Source: Syntrophaceae bacterium UBA4778 (GTDB lineage Bacteria > Desulfobacterota > Syntrophia > Syntrophales > UBA4778). Taken from it: a stretch of DNA of 17,959 bases. Shown one piece after another: positions 1-8,100 of this stretch. The DNA lies in the NCBI GenBank assembly GCA_002403175.1, contig DHHG01000329.1, positions 1-17,959 on the forward strand. The letters are read 5' to 3'. The notes under the pieces were generated by a model. That model saw only the letters and a program-made list of their open reading frames with translations, ran no database searches and was not told the DNA's origin. The position numbers and the translations under genes are program-made. Position 1 is the first letter of the stretch; each line of letters starts with the position of its first letter.

Positions 1-2
1 GC

Positions 3-206
3 TTCATGATCCGCATGAAAGACGGCCGTTACAAATGTTTGCTGCAGCCGGCAGTAGAGATTGTTAAAACAGGCGATAACGAGGAGGATATCCGGGTTAA
101 TACTCAAAATTTCAACCGCGTTATAGAAGATATTGTGAGACAGTATCCCGATCAATATTTCTGGGTTCATCAGCGATGGAAGACACGGCCCTGTCAAAAA
201 GAGTAA
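3..206 (+). CDS. Lipid A biosynthesis acyltransferase (LpxL/HtrB family), C-terminal part
   Basis: The frame is open from the window edge, so this is the 3' end of a longer gene; family members are about 300 residues and only the last 68 or so are here. The ending YFWVHQRWKTRP closely matches the C-terminal signature (F-W-x-H-x-R-W-K-T-R-P) of Kdo-dependent lauroyl/myristoyl transferases. These add secondary acyl chains to lipid A at the inner face of the inner membrane. The catalytic HX4D box would lie upstream of the window. The stop is 9 nt before the waaF start, and the gene reads into the LPS-core genes, which fits a shared operon. LpxL cannot be told from LpxM or LpxP using this fragment alone. 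Confidence 0.85.
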   Translation, partial: FMIRMKDGRYKCLLQPAVEIVKTGDNEEDIRVNTQNFNRVIEDIVRQYPDQYFWVHQRWKTRPCQKE

Positions 207-215
207 TTACAAAAA

Positions 216-1331
216 ATGGAATTAAACAGAATGGCATTGGAAGAGGCAAATAATTTTAAATTAAAGGTTCGCTGCAATGAACCTTTTCCTATAAAGACAG
301 TCAAGAAGATCCTGGTGCGTGGCACGAACTGGATTGGGGATGTCATCATGACACTGCCTGCCATTCGTTCCATTCGACAGACGTTTCCGAAAGCCCACAT
401 CGCTGTATTGGTTAAACCCTGGGTTGCAGATATCATTCACGCCTGTCCGGAGGTGGATGAAGTCATTCTTTACCGGAGTCCTGGTGAACATGAAGGATTT
501 GCCGGAATATTGAAATTGGCCCGCGAGCTGAAGGATAGAAAGTTCGATTGCGCCATTTTACTTCAGAATGCAATCGAAGCGGCGATTATTGCCCGATTGG
601 CGGGTATCCCGGTGAGAGCAGGTTATAACTCGGATGCAAGAGGATGGCTTTTGACCCACTCCGTCCGGAGGACAGATGCTATCAGGCAGGTTCATCAAAC
701 CGGCTACTATCTTGAGATGCTCAAGTCACTTGGTTTCAAAGGGGACCTTAAAGATGTGGGATTACGCTTGGGACGTGATACGGGTGAGTTGATGACACAA
801 CTTTTCCGGCGTTTTGGATTGAAAACGAATCAGCTTCTAATCGGAATGGCGCCGGGCGCGGCATATGGTCCCGCCAAGAGGTGGCCCGCCGACCGCTTTG
901 CTGAGGCTGCGTCGCAACTTTCCGAAAAATATTCCGCGCGAGTCATTCTTTTTGGAAGCAAAGGTGACCGCGAAACAACAGAGCTGATCACTCATTCTGC
1001 CGGTAATGGAATATTGAATCTGGCAGGGGAAACCAGTTTGCGGGAGGCCATGGCCCTGATTTCGAAATGTGCGCTTTTCATTTCCAACGATTCCGGACTC
1101 ATGCACGTTGCGGGTGCCTTGGGGGTATCTACCATAGCCATTTTCGGATCGACCAATCCGGTTACGACATCTCCTTCCGGAGAGCGTTGCGTTATCATCA
1201 GAAAAAATTTAGATTGCAGCCCATGCCTGAAAAAGAAATGCCCGACAGATTTTAGATGCATGACCTCGATCGAAGTCAGTGAAGTTCTTCGAGTAGCGCA
1301 AGATATGATGCGAGATGGAGCAAGCGCATGA
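216..1331 (+). CDS. waaF: Lipopolysaccharide heptosyltransferase II
   Basis: This is a 371-residue GT9-family protein that would transfer the second L-glycero-D-manno-heptose onto the LPS inner core at the cytoplasmic face of the inner membrane. The N-terminal Rossmann signature ILVRGTNWIGDVIMTLPAIR (residues 32-51) is characteristic of WaaF. The nucleotide-sugar binding region NDSGLMHVAGALGVSTIAIF and the CSPCLKKKC cysteine motif follow near the C-terminus. The usual family start lies just before the ILVRGTNW segment, so the ATG at 216 gives about 30 extra N-terminal residues. ATG 231 is an alternative; neither has a strong Shine-Dalgarno sequence. The stop overlaps the gmhB start by 4 nt (ATGA), indicating translational coupling. 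Identity is firm; the exact start is not. Confidence 0.95.
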   Translation: MELNRMALEEANNFKLKVRCNEPFPIKTVKKILVRGTNWIGDVIMTLPAIRSIRQTFPKAHIAVLVKPWVADIIHACPEVDEVILYRSPGEHEGFAGILKLARELKDRKFDCAILLQNAIEAAIIARLAGIPVRAGYNSDARGWLLTHSVRRTDAIRQVHQTGYYLEMLKSLGFKGDLKDVGLRLGRDTGELMTQLFRRFGLKTNQLLIGMAPGAAYGPAKRWPADRFAEAASQLSEKYSARVILFGSKGDRETTELITHSAGNGILNLAGETSLREAMALISKCALFISNDSGLMHVAGALGVSTIAIFGSTNPVTTSPSGERCVIIRKNLDCSPCLKKKCPTDFRCMTSIEVSEVLRVAQDMMRDGASA

Positions 1332-1894
1332 CAAAAAAGATTGCCGTTTTTCTGGATCGGGATGGAACAATAAACGACGATATCGGATATTTAAGCAATC
1401 CCGAGCAACTGAATATATTCTCTGAAGTTCCTGCCGCTATCAAATTGATCAATGACAGCGGTTTGCTGGCAATTGTGATAACCAATCAATCAGGTATAGC
1501 GAGGGGCTATTTCGACGAGGCGTGCGTGCATTCCATTCATGCCCGGATCAATGAAATTCTGGCAGAAGCCAATGCACGTATCGATCGCTTTTACTTTTGT
1601 CCCCATCACCCTACGGAAGGAATTCCCGAATACGTAAAAATCTGCTCGTGCCGCAAGCCGAATCCCGGTATGCTTCTGAAAGCTGCAGAGGAGTTGAATA
1701 TCGATTTACATCGGTCATACATGGTCGGAGACATGCCGAAAGATATCGAAGCCGCCAGGAATGTAGGGGCGAAGGGAATTCTTGTCCGCACAGGCAATGG
1801 AGAAAGCAATTTACAAACAGCGGCGGAAGCGGCATACATCGCCGATCACGTCCTGGCCGCAGTAAAATGGATTCTACAGGATGTGAAATCGTGA
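1328..1894 (+). CDS. gmhB: D-glycero-beta-D-manno-heptose 1,7-bisphosphate 7-phosphatase
   Basis: This is a 188-residue HAD-superfamily phosphatase, the usual length for GmhB. It removes the 7-phosphate from heptose bisphosphate in the ADP-heptose pathway that supplies WaaC and WaaF. Visible motifs are FLDRDGT with nucleophile D10 and acid/base D12, the ITNQSGIARGYF segment at 51-62, zinc ligands C91, H93, C106 and C108 in the GmhB-type arrangement, K110 in RKPNPGM, and the metal-binding VGDMPKD loop at 133-139. Start and stop overlap the neighbouring waaF and possibly waaC frames by 4 nt. A close alternative is a histidinol-phosphatase-like HAD protein, but the heptosyltransferase neighbours favour GmhB. 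Confidence 0.95.
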   Translation: MTKKIAVFLDRDGTINDDIGYLSNPEQLNIFSEVPAAIKLINDSGLLAIVITNQSGIARGYFDEACVHSIHARINEILAEANARIDRFYFCPHHPTEGIPEYVKICSCRKPNPGMLLKAAEELNIDLHRSYMVGDMPKDIEAARNVGAKGILVRTGNGESNLQTAAEAAYIADHVLAAVKWILQDVKS

Positions 1895-1992
1895 GTCCGG
1901 TAGCAGCGGGCATTTTTTTCAGCAGACAACGGCTGCAGCGCAAGCAGGCGATCCCCGAAGGTAAAGTGCATTCTAAGCTGGGAAAATATCCG

Positions 1993-3051
1993 ATGTTTGA
2001 TCCGAATATCTCGAGTATTCTGATTGTCAAGCTGAGCGCTATCGGTGATGTGATCCATACCTTGCCGTCTTTGTCTGCATTGAGAAAATTATATCCACAA
2101 GCCCATATTACCTGGGTAATAGAGGAATCGGCCTCTGATCTCATCCGGAATCACCCCGATCTGGACCGTGTCATTGTCCTGTGCCGAAAAACTTGGATAA
2201 GATCTTTTCGTACGGGTCAATTAAAAGGCATTTTTCGGGAAGTGAGAGCTTTTCTTCGGGCATTGCGATCCCGGAATTATGATCTGGTAATAGATTTCCA
2301 CGGACTTTTGAAGAGTGCCGCTGTTGTCTTTCTGAGCGGAGGAAACAGAAAGCTCGGTTATGACAGCATGCAGGAGTGCAGCGGCCTGTTCTTGAATGAT
2401 AAAATCCACGAAGACATGGAGAAACATGCGGTTGATCGCTATCTCGACTTGGTGAGACATCTCAACGATCTGCCACTGAAAGAGCCTGTTTTTAAAATTG
2501 CCATTGAACCTGAAAATCAAAAAAGGATAGACTCACTCCTGGAGGCCAACGGTATTTCCGGAAACGAGAATTTTATTGCGGTCAGCCCGACGGCTCTCTG
2601 GGACACCAAAATGTGGGATAATCGGAAATTCACTGAACTTTGCGACCGGATTATCCGGGAGCTGGGCATAAAGATCGTGTTTACCGGCGCAGAAAATGAT
2701 GGAGCGATCAGGGACATTCGATCTATGATGGAACAGGAGTCGATCGATCTCAGCGGCCGGACATCATTAAGAGATCTGGCCTGTCTTTATCAAAAGGCGC
2801 TTCTGCTTATTACAACCGATTCCGGTCCCATGCATCTGGGAGCTGCGGTAAATACGCAGACCATAGCGATCTTCGGACCTACTTCCCCGGCTCGCACGGG
2901 ACCTTATGGGGAAGGGCATGCGATCATCCGTGCCGGACTGGAGTGCAGCCCCTGTTTTAAAAAAAAATGTGAATCGATAAAATGCATGAAAGCGATCACA
3001 GCAGCAGATGTCTTTGATCAGGTCAGATTAAGACTGGAAAAGAGGAGATAA
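1993..3051 (+). CDS. waaC: Lipopolysaccharide heptosyltransferase I
   Basis: This is a GT9-family enzyme expected to add the first heptose to Kdo2-lipid A. From ATG 1993 it is 352 residues, the normal family length, starting 8 residues before the ILIVKLSAIGDVIHTLP nucleotide-sugar motif. Later signatures are TTDSGPMHLGAAVNTQTIAI, FGPTSPARTGPYGEG and the CSPCFKKKC cysteine motif. A GTG at 1891 in the same frame overlaps the gmhB stop as GTGA and would add 34 residues of unremarkable sequence. That coupling is typical of this operon, so both starts are possible. ATG 1993 has a GGGA at 1981-1984 upstream and fits the family alignment better. The order waaF-gmhB-waaC supports core assembly. The family is clear; heptosyltransferase I rather than another GT9 member rests on the VKLSAIGDV form and context. 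Confidence 0.9.
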   Translation: MFDPNISSILIVKLSAIGDVIHTLPSLSALRKLYPQAHITWVIEESASDLIRNHPDLDRVIVLCRKTWIRSFRTGQLKGIFREVRAFLRALRSRNYDLVIDFHGLLKSAAVVFLSGGNRKLGYDSMQECSGLFLNDKIHEDMEKHAVDRYLDLVRHLNDLPLKEPVFKIAIEPENQKRIDSLLEANGISGNENFIAVSPTALWDTKMWDNRKFTELCDRIIRELGIKIVFTGAENDGAIRDIRSMMEQESIDLSGRTSLRDLACLYQKALLLITTDSGPMHLGAAVNTQTIAIFGPTSPARTGPYGEGHAIIRAGLECSPCFKKKCESIKCMKAITAADVFDQVRLRLEKRR

Positions 3052-3064
3052 AGATCACGACAAA

Positions 3065-3637
3065 ATGCGCGCGAAATCTATCGTACTTGTTACAATTCTA
3101 GTAGTCTTCTCATTGGTTCTGATTTGCTCAGCGTACGGTCAGGATTCAATCTTCAATGAATCGGGGGTAATTACCGGAGTCGGAACAGGAAATACCTCCG
3201 AAGGACATTATCAACCTGTTTTCTTGATTTGGCATCTGTCTAAGGATTTGAATACGCATGTGCTTCCAATAAAGAATCGAGAGGGCAAACTGTCATTCGT
3301 TTGCGAACCTCAGATAAATCCCGTCTTCCATCCCCGAGCCGATATCGAATTGGGAATAGGATTCGGCCTGCAATATGGTATTCAATTAAGCGATCGGATT
3401 ATCGCCTATATCATCGGGACAACCGGCCCACATTTCATTACCTTGAAAAATGAGGATCAATCCAATGGATTTGTTTTCGCAGATACGATCGGTGCCGGCG
3501 CATATTTTCCTATTGATAAGAATCATGCAATTAATGCAGGCTACCGGTGGCGTCATCTGTCGAATGGCGGAATACAATGCCCGAACGGAGGCATCAATTC
3601 CCATGTTTTCATTCTTGGGTATTCGGTGTTTTTTTAA
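3065..3637 (+). CDS. PagL-like lipid A 3-O-deacylase family outer-membrane protein (acyloxyacyl hydrolase)
   Basis: This is a 190-residue protein with a signal peptide (about residues 1-25, hydrophobic core VLVTILVVFSLVLI, likely cleavage after AYG). It has alternating beta-strand character and ends in an aromatic strand GYSVFF typical of outer-membrane barrels. The C-terminal motif RHLSNGGIQCPNGGIN (163-178) matches the PagL active-site region: H164 and S166 correspond to the catalytic His and Ser. The position 12 residues after Ser, where PagL has its catalytic Glu, is Asn (N178). It starts 13 nt after waaC, so it is probably the last gene of the LPS operon and may remove or recognise a 3-O acyl chain of lipid A. 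A purely structural barrel role is the alternative. GAGGAGA at 3042-3048 is rather far from the ATG, so expression may depend on coupling. Confidence 0.72.
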   Translation: MRAKSIVLVTILVVFSLVLICSAYGQDSIFNESGVITGVGTGNTSEGHYQPVFLIWHLSKDLNTHVLPIKNREGKLSFVCEPQINPVFHPRADIELGIGFGLQYGIQLSDRIIAYIIGTTGPHFITLKNEDQSNGFVFADTIGAGAYFPIDKNHAINAGYRWRHLSNGGIQCPNGGINSHVFILGYSVFF

Positions 3638-3870
3638 GTCCTTTGGCTTCAGAAAATTTCCTTATGCTTCAGTTGTCTTCAGAAGGTTATTGAAACAATT
3701 CCAATCATATATTTTCTTTCTTTACGCCCCCTTTTTGATTGTAAGAAAACAGAGAGTGATTCTTTACGTATTATTAACGAAAGATGTCCGGATTATTATT
3801 ATTGTGGGTGTTATATTTGCGCATAGTACCCGTATTTAATGATTGATCTTCCGATTCGTTTGTACTATGT

Positions 3871-3887
3871 AGCCCAGGCAGGCTTTT
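3871..3887 (+). terminator. Weak intrinsic-terminator-like hairpin
   Basis: AGCC and GGCT form a 4-bp stem with a six-base loop, followed by TTTTT. The stem is short, so this is only a candidate stop for the LPS operon transcript, about 235 nt after its last gene. Confidence 0.22.
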
Positions 3888-4201
3888 TCCGAATTATATT
3901 GAAATATGGAGATTGGCCGCTAGTAAGACCATTTAGTAGTGACAGATCATAAGTTATGTAATTTGTACATGTGAATCTTTCTTAAATTCCTCAAAGTTCC
4001 CGTCTGGTTGAGTCCCCCATTTACTCATCAGCACAAGCAGAACGCATAAAAAGGCCGACCTGAGAGGAAGAAGGGAATAAGAACAGGTTTCAGGTTAATT
4101 GATACCCATAATTTTACTCTTCGCAACAACTCGTTCACAATACGATTGCGAGCGAGACTCCCAGTAATCTGAAAAATTCAGAAGATGGATGAGAATGTAC
4201 T

Positions 4202-4210
4202 AAGGGAAGG
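4202..4210 (+). promoter_or_regulatory. Ribosome binding site of the wzz-type gene
   Basis: AAGGGAAGG lies 5 nt before ATG 4216. It is the strongest Shine-Dalgarno sequence in the export cassette and fixes the start of its first gene. Confidence 0.8.
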
Positions 4211-4215
4211 TAATT

Positions 4216-5148
4216 ATGCAAGATGTTGATGATGAAATCAGTATTCTGGATCTGTTGATTGTACTTCGCAAACATAAAAAGATGATCATTTCTCTTTTCT
4301 TGTTGGCAGGCATTGCTTCAGCCGTCTACGCTTTTACTTCCCCCAAAATCTATCGTTCTGAGTGCACCATTGAACTTTCGCAACCGGAGAAATCATCCCT
4401 TGCTAACAGGTTATCAGCTTTCGGGGAGCTTGGCTCTCTGGTTGCATCGCAAGTTTCCATAGGTGGGGCAAACTCAATTGAACAACTTGAAATTGTATTG
4501 AAAAGCAGGGAATTGAGTTACAAAATAATCCAGGATCATCATCTAATGCCCTTAATTTTCCCAGATGAGTGGGACAAAAAAAAGCAACAGTGGAAAGAAA
4601 AAACTCCATTATACCAGGATGCCTTCGAAGCTGTTAAGCGTATGTTAACTGTAATGCCCAATAGAAAAGCGAATACGATCAACATGGCAGTTGAATATCC
4701 GGATCCCGTAATTGCTCGAGACATTCTCAATTATTATATTCAAGGATTGAGTGAACGCCTTCGCATTCAGGAGATTGAGGATGCTGCTGCTCAGCGGAAC
4801 CACCTTAAAAAGGAATTATATCAAACGTCCGATCCAATCCTGAAAGCGAGATTGGCGGATATTATTGCACAGCAGACCGAGAAAGAAGCATTGGCTCGAA
4901 TTCAAAAGTATTATGGATTTGATATTGTTGATTCTCCGTTTGTACCGGAAAAAAAATATAAACCCAAACGGGCAATGATCATTCTGCTTTCTTTGATTAG
5001 CGCTTTGTTTATAGGGGTTTTCCTTTCGTTTATTTTGGAATACATTCGTAACTTGAAAGCCGCCGCAAAAGAGGAAGATTTGGATAGTACCGCAGTTATT
5101 GAAATTCCGGAGAAGAGCTTAAAAAAAAATGAATCAGAAATTTCATAA
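4216..5148 (+). CDS. Wzz-family polysaccharide chain-length determinant (co-polymerase)
   Basis: This 310-residue inner-membrane protein has the architecture of polysaccharide co-polymerases. A short cytoplasmic N-terminus (ISILDLLIVLRKHKKMI) precedes transmembrane segment 1 at about 23-41. A periplasmic region rich in charged helix (about 42-250) contains the conserved fold around IYRSECTIEL. A proline-rich stretch DSPFVPEKKYKPKRA (239-253) leads into transmembrane segment 2 at about 254-276. A charged tail of about 30 residues follows, with no Walker motifs, so there is no fused tyrosine kinase. It should set polymer chain length and couple synthesis to export. The start is fixed by AAGGGAAGG. 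The 3' end overlaps the open frame of the next gene around an A9 run, although that gene's likely start lies 31 nt after this stop. Which polymer it controls cannot be read from the window. Confidence 0.9.
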   Translation: MQDVDDEISILDLLIVLRKHKKMIISLFLLAGIASAVYAFTSPKIYRSECTIELSQPEKSSLANRLSAFGELGSLVASQVSIGGANSIEQLEIVLKSRELSYKIIQDHHLMPLIFPDEWDKKKQQWKEKTPLYQDAFEAVKRMLTVMPNRKANTINMAVEYPDPVIARDILNYYIQGLSERLRIQEIEDAAAQRNHLKKELYQTSDPILKARLADIIAQQTEKEALARIQKYYGFDIVDSPFVPEKKYKPKRAMIILLSLISALFIGVFLSFILEYIRNLKAAAKEEDLDSTAVIEIPEKSLKKNESEIS

Positions 5149-5167
5149 TAGGAACGGGAAGAATGAG

Positions 5168-5173
5168 AAGGGA
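5168..5173 (+). promoter_or_regulatory. Ribosome binding site that decides the start of the SLBB export gene
   Basis: AAGGGA lies 6 nt before ATG 5180, and the protein then begins directly with a signal peptide. The upstream in-frame ATG 5129 sits in an A-run without a Shine-Dalgarno sequence and would place 17 polar residues before the signal peptide. Confidence 0.7.
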
Positions 5174-5179
5174 TTAGAG

Positions 5180-8100
5180 ATGAAGAAAACCGGCCTTCAA
5201 TTCTTGATTATTGCTGTTTTAGTTTTTCTGAGCAGGGTTTCTTTTTGTCAGGACCTTTCTCTCCATAAAGCCGAGGAGTACTTGAAGTCACACCCGGAAC
5301 TAATGGAGCGGTACTCGAAAGAGCAAAGTAAAACCCTCAATAAAACAGAACCTGTCATAACTGCAATGCCTTTGCCGGTTTCCATTTCCACAGGATCTGA
5401 GAAAAAAACAGAAGAAAAAAACATTGCATCCGCTGCTGCTGAAGGAGATTTAATTCCACCTGAAGAACTTCCTGTTTTCGGGCAGGAATTCTTTAGCGCA
5501 GGAAATGCTTCTTTTGCACCTGGTGGTAATTTACCTGTAATGCCAGGCTACACGATAGGTCCTGATGATAATATCGAGCTCAATGTGTGGGGCAGGATAA
5601 ACGAGAAATATAATCTTAAGGTTCAGAGAGATGGGACGATCTCTGTTCCTCAAATAGGAACGCTTCCTGTGCAAGGATTGTCGTTCAAGGGACTGCAAGC
5701 CCTTTTAAAGGCGAAGTTTGAAGCGATCCCTGGAGTTGAAGCTAGTGTTTCCATGGGCGAGCTCAAAACCAGCACGGTTTTTGTCGTCGGTGCCGTAAAG
5801 CAGCCTGGAGCTTATACCGTCAGTTCCTTTGATACGATTTTGAATGCTTTGATCTATGCCAAAGGGCCGGGAATCAAATCCTCTCTCCCGGAATGGCGTA
5901 AAGCACAACTCAGTAGGGAAAATCTGCAGGTCAAAAATCTCATTGAAAGGCTGAAGAAGGAAAGAGAAAAAGCGGGAGATCCTGTAAAGAACCGTCCTAT
6001 TAAGGAACCGTCTGCATTAAGGCAACTGGTGGAGATGTACAAGGAAGAAAAGCAGACGGAGGATGTTCTGAAGAGAATCCGGGAATTGGATCCTGAAGCG
6101 CTTAAAAGAGAGATCTTAAATATCGAAATTTTTGAAGATAAAAAGGACAAATATTCGGATCTCAAAAAATTTATAGAGAGTCTGAAGAATGAAAAAAAAT
6201 TATCGGAACAAACACAGAAACTCCGGAATCTAAATATCGCAATGCTCGATGAGGAGTTGAAAAAAATTGAGGAGAAAGAGTCTCTTCAAGAAAAAGATTA
6301 TACGCTAAAACAAAACGTAAATTTGGAAGAACGATATAAACAAATTAAAGAGAAGGAATATCTTTTCCCCACGCTTTTGGGTTCCATGAGAAAGGTTCAG
6401 CTCAAACGACAAAACCGTTTGGTGGCGAGTTTTGATTTGTATGATTTGCTCCTGAAGGGAGATAATTCCAGGGATATGCAGGTGCAGCAGGGGGATATTA
6501 TCTTTGTCCCAAAACCGGAAGCAACGGTTGCTATTATCGGAGATGTTAAAAGGCCGGCGCTCTATGAAATAAGAAAAGGAGAAACCCTGTTCAGTGTCTT
6601 GGAGTTGATCGGGGGTATCAATCCCTCCGCCTTATCGGGGCACATAGAAGTACAACGATATAAACAGAATAAGGAACGGATTGTCTTAAATACCTCCGTA
6701 GAGGAATTGAAAAGAGGGAAGTCTTTTGAACTTCAGGATGGAGATATTATACGGATATTTGAAATTTCCAAAGAAGATGTGAATGCTATCTACTTATACG
6801 GGAATGTCAAACATCCGGGGAAATACCAGTGCCGGCCTGATATGAGGATCTTTGATGTTGTCGGGAGTGTTGACGCTCTAAAGCCGGAAACCTGTTTTCA
6901 ATATGCTGTTGTCAAACGATATGAAAAACCGGCAATGAAGCCGACCATCATTTCTTTTAAGCTCGATCAAGCACTCAAGAAAAAGCCGGAAGCCAATATT
7001 CTTCTTCAGCCCTATGATGAAATTTATATTTTCAGCGAATGGGATTTTAAGGAAAAACCGGACATCGTTATTTCCGGTGAGGTGAGGAATCCGGGCAAGT
7101 ATCCCTTTGACAAAGATATGCGGGTTAAAGATGCGTTGTATCAAGCTGGGGGAATGTCCCTAAATGCGTTCAAAGGGCAGGCCCATATTTTTCGTACGGA
7201 TCCAGCCACCAGGGAGGTAAAACTTTTAGATATCGATCTGGGGAAGGCATTGGCTAATGATAATCAACACAACATCGTATTACAGGACAAAGACAAGCTG
7301 GTCATCCACTCGGTGAAAGAATACAGCCCGGATAAATATGCTACCATACAAGGGGAAATTCGCAATCCCGGCGATTATCCCATCGGGGAAAATATGTCGG
7401 TACGCGATCTCATTCTGGCAGCGGGTAATCTCAAGGAAAGCGCATATACTTATTCTGCGGAATTAAGCCGCTTTGATACCTCAGGAGGGAAGCTCTTCAA
7501 AACAGAAGTTAAGAAAATAGATTTAAAAGGGATCCTTGAAGGAAAGGAAAAGGATATAAAACTGAACCCACATGATCACCTGCAAATCTATCCGATCCCC
7601 AACTGGAACGATAAGACGCGAGTCGCGGTTCAAGGCGAGATTTCTTTACCGGGAGTTTATTACCTCTCCGATAAGGCAACCCTTTCACAGTTGATCGAGA
7701 GGGCTGGAGGTTTCCTCCCCAGCGCATATCTGAAGGGGGCAGTATTCACGCGAGAATCAGCCAAAGTAACCCAGAAAGCGACACTTGAAAAGTTAATCTT
7801 TGAGATGGAGCAGGATGTCGCCGCAGCTTCTGTTGCTTCTGCTACGGCTGCCCTTTCCCCTGAAGATGTCGCGGCAACTAAGGCCGCAATGGAATCACGG
7901 AGAATGCTTATTGAAAAAATGAAAACGGCCGAAGTTACCGGACGCGTCATTGTCAAATTGGACGCTCTGAATAAGTTGAAAGGCTCCCGATATGATTTCG
8001 TGCTCGAAGATGGAGACACGATTACGATTCCGAAAGAACCCGGTGTAGTCCATGTTATGGGTGCTGTCTACAATCCGACTTCCGTATTATTCGAAAAGGG

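Larger units (their letters stand above)
3638..4215 (+). other. Long intergenic leader before the wzz-type gene
   Basis: This is 578 nt without a convincing gene, A+T rich throughout. It must hold the end of the LPS operon transcript and the promoter of the export cassette. I see no canonical JUMPstart/ops element and no clean sigma-54 site. One weak terminator-like hairpin lies at 3871-3885. A ribosome binding site sits at the right end. The short open frame across 3450-3839 overlaps the PagL-like gene out of frame and is not credible. Confidence 0.5.

Noticed and set aside
2959..2967. A9 run inside waaC as a programmed slippage site
   Set aside because: It encodes the lysines of the conserved CSPCFKKKC motif, and slippage would only truncate the enzyme; nothing suggests a functional alternative product.
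3450..3839. 129-codon + strand open frame overlapping the PagL-like gene
   Set aside because: It is out of frame with a well-supported gene, begins inside it without a ribosome binding site, and its sequence has no recognisable features.
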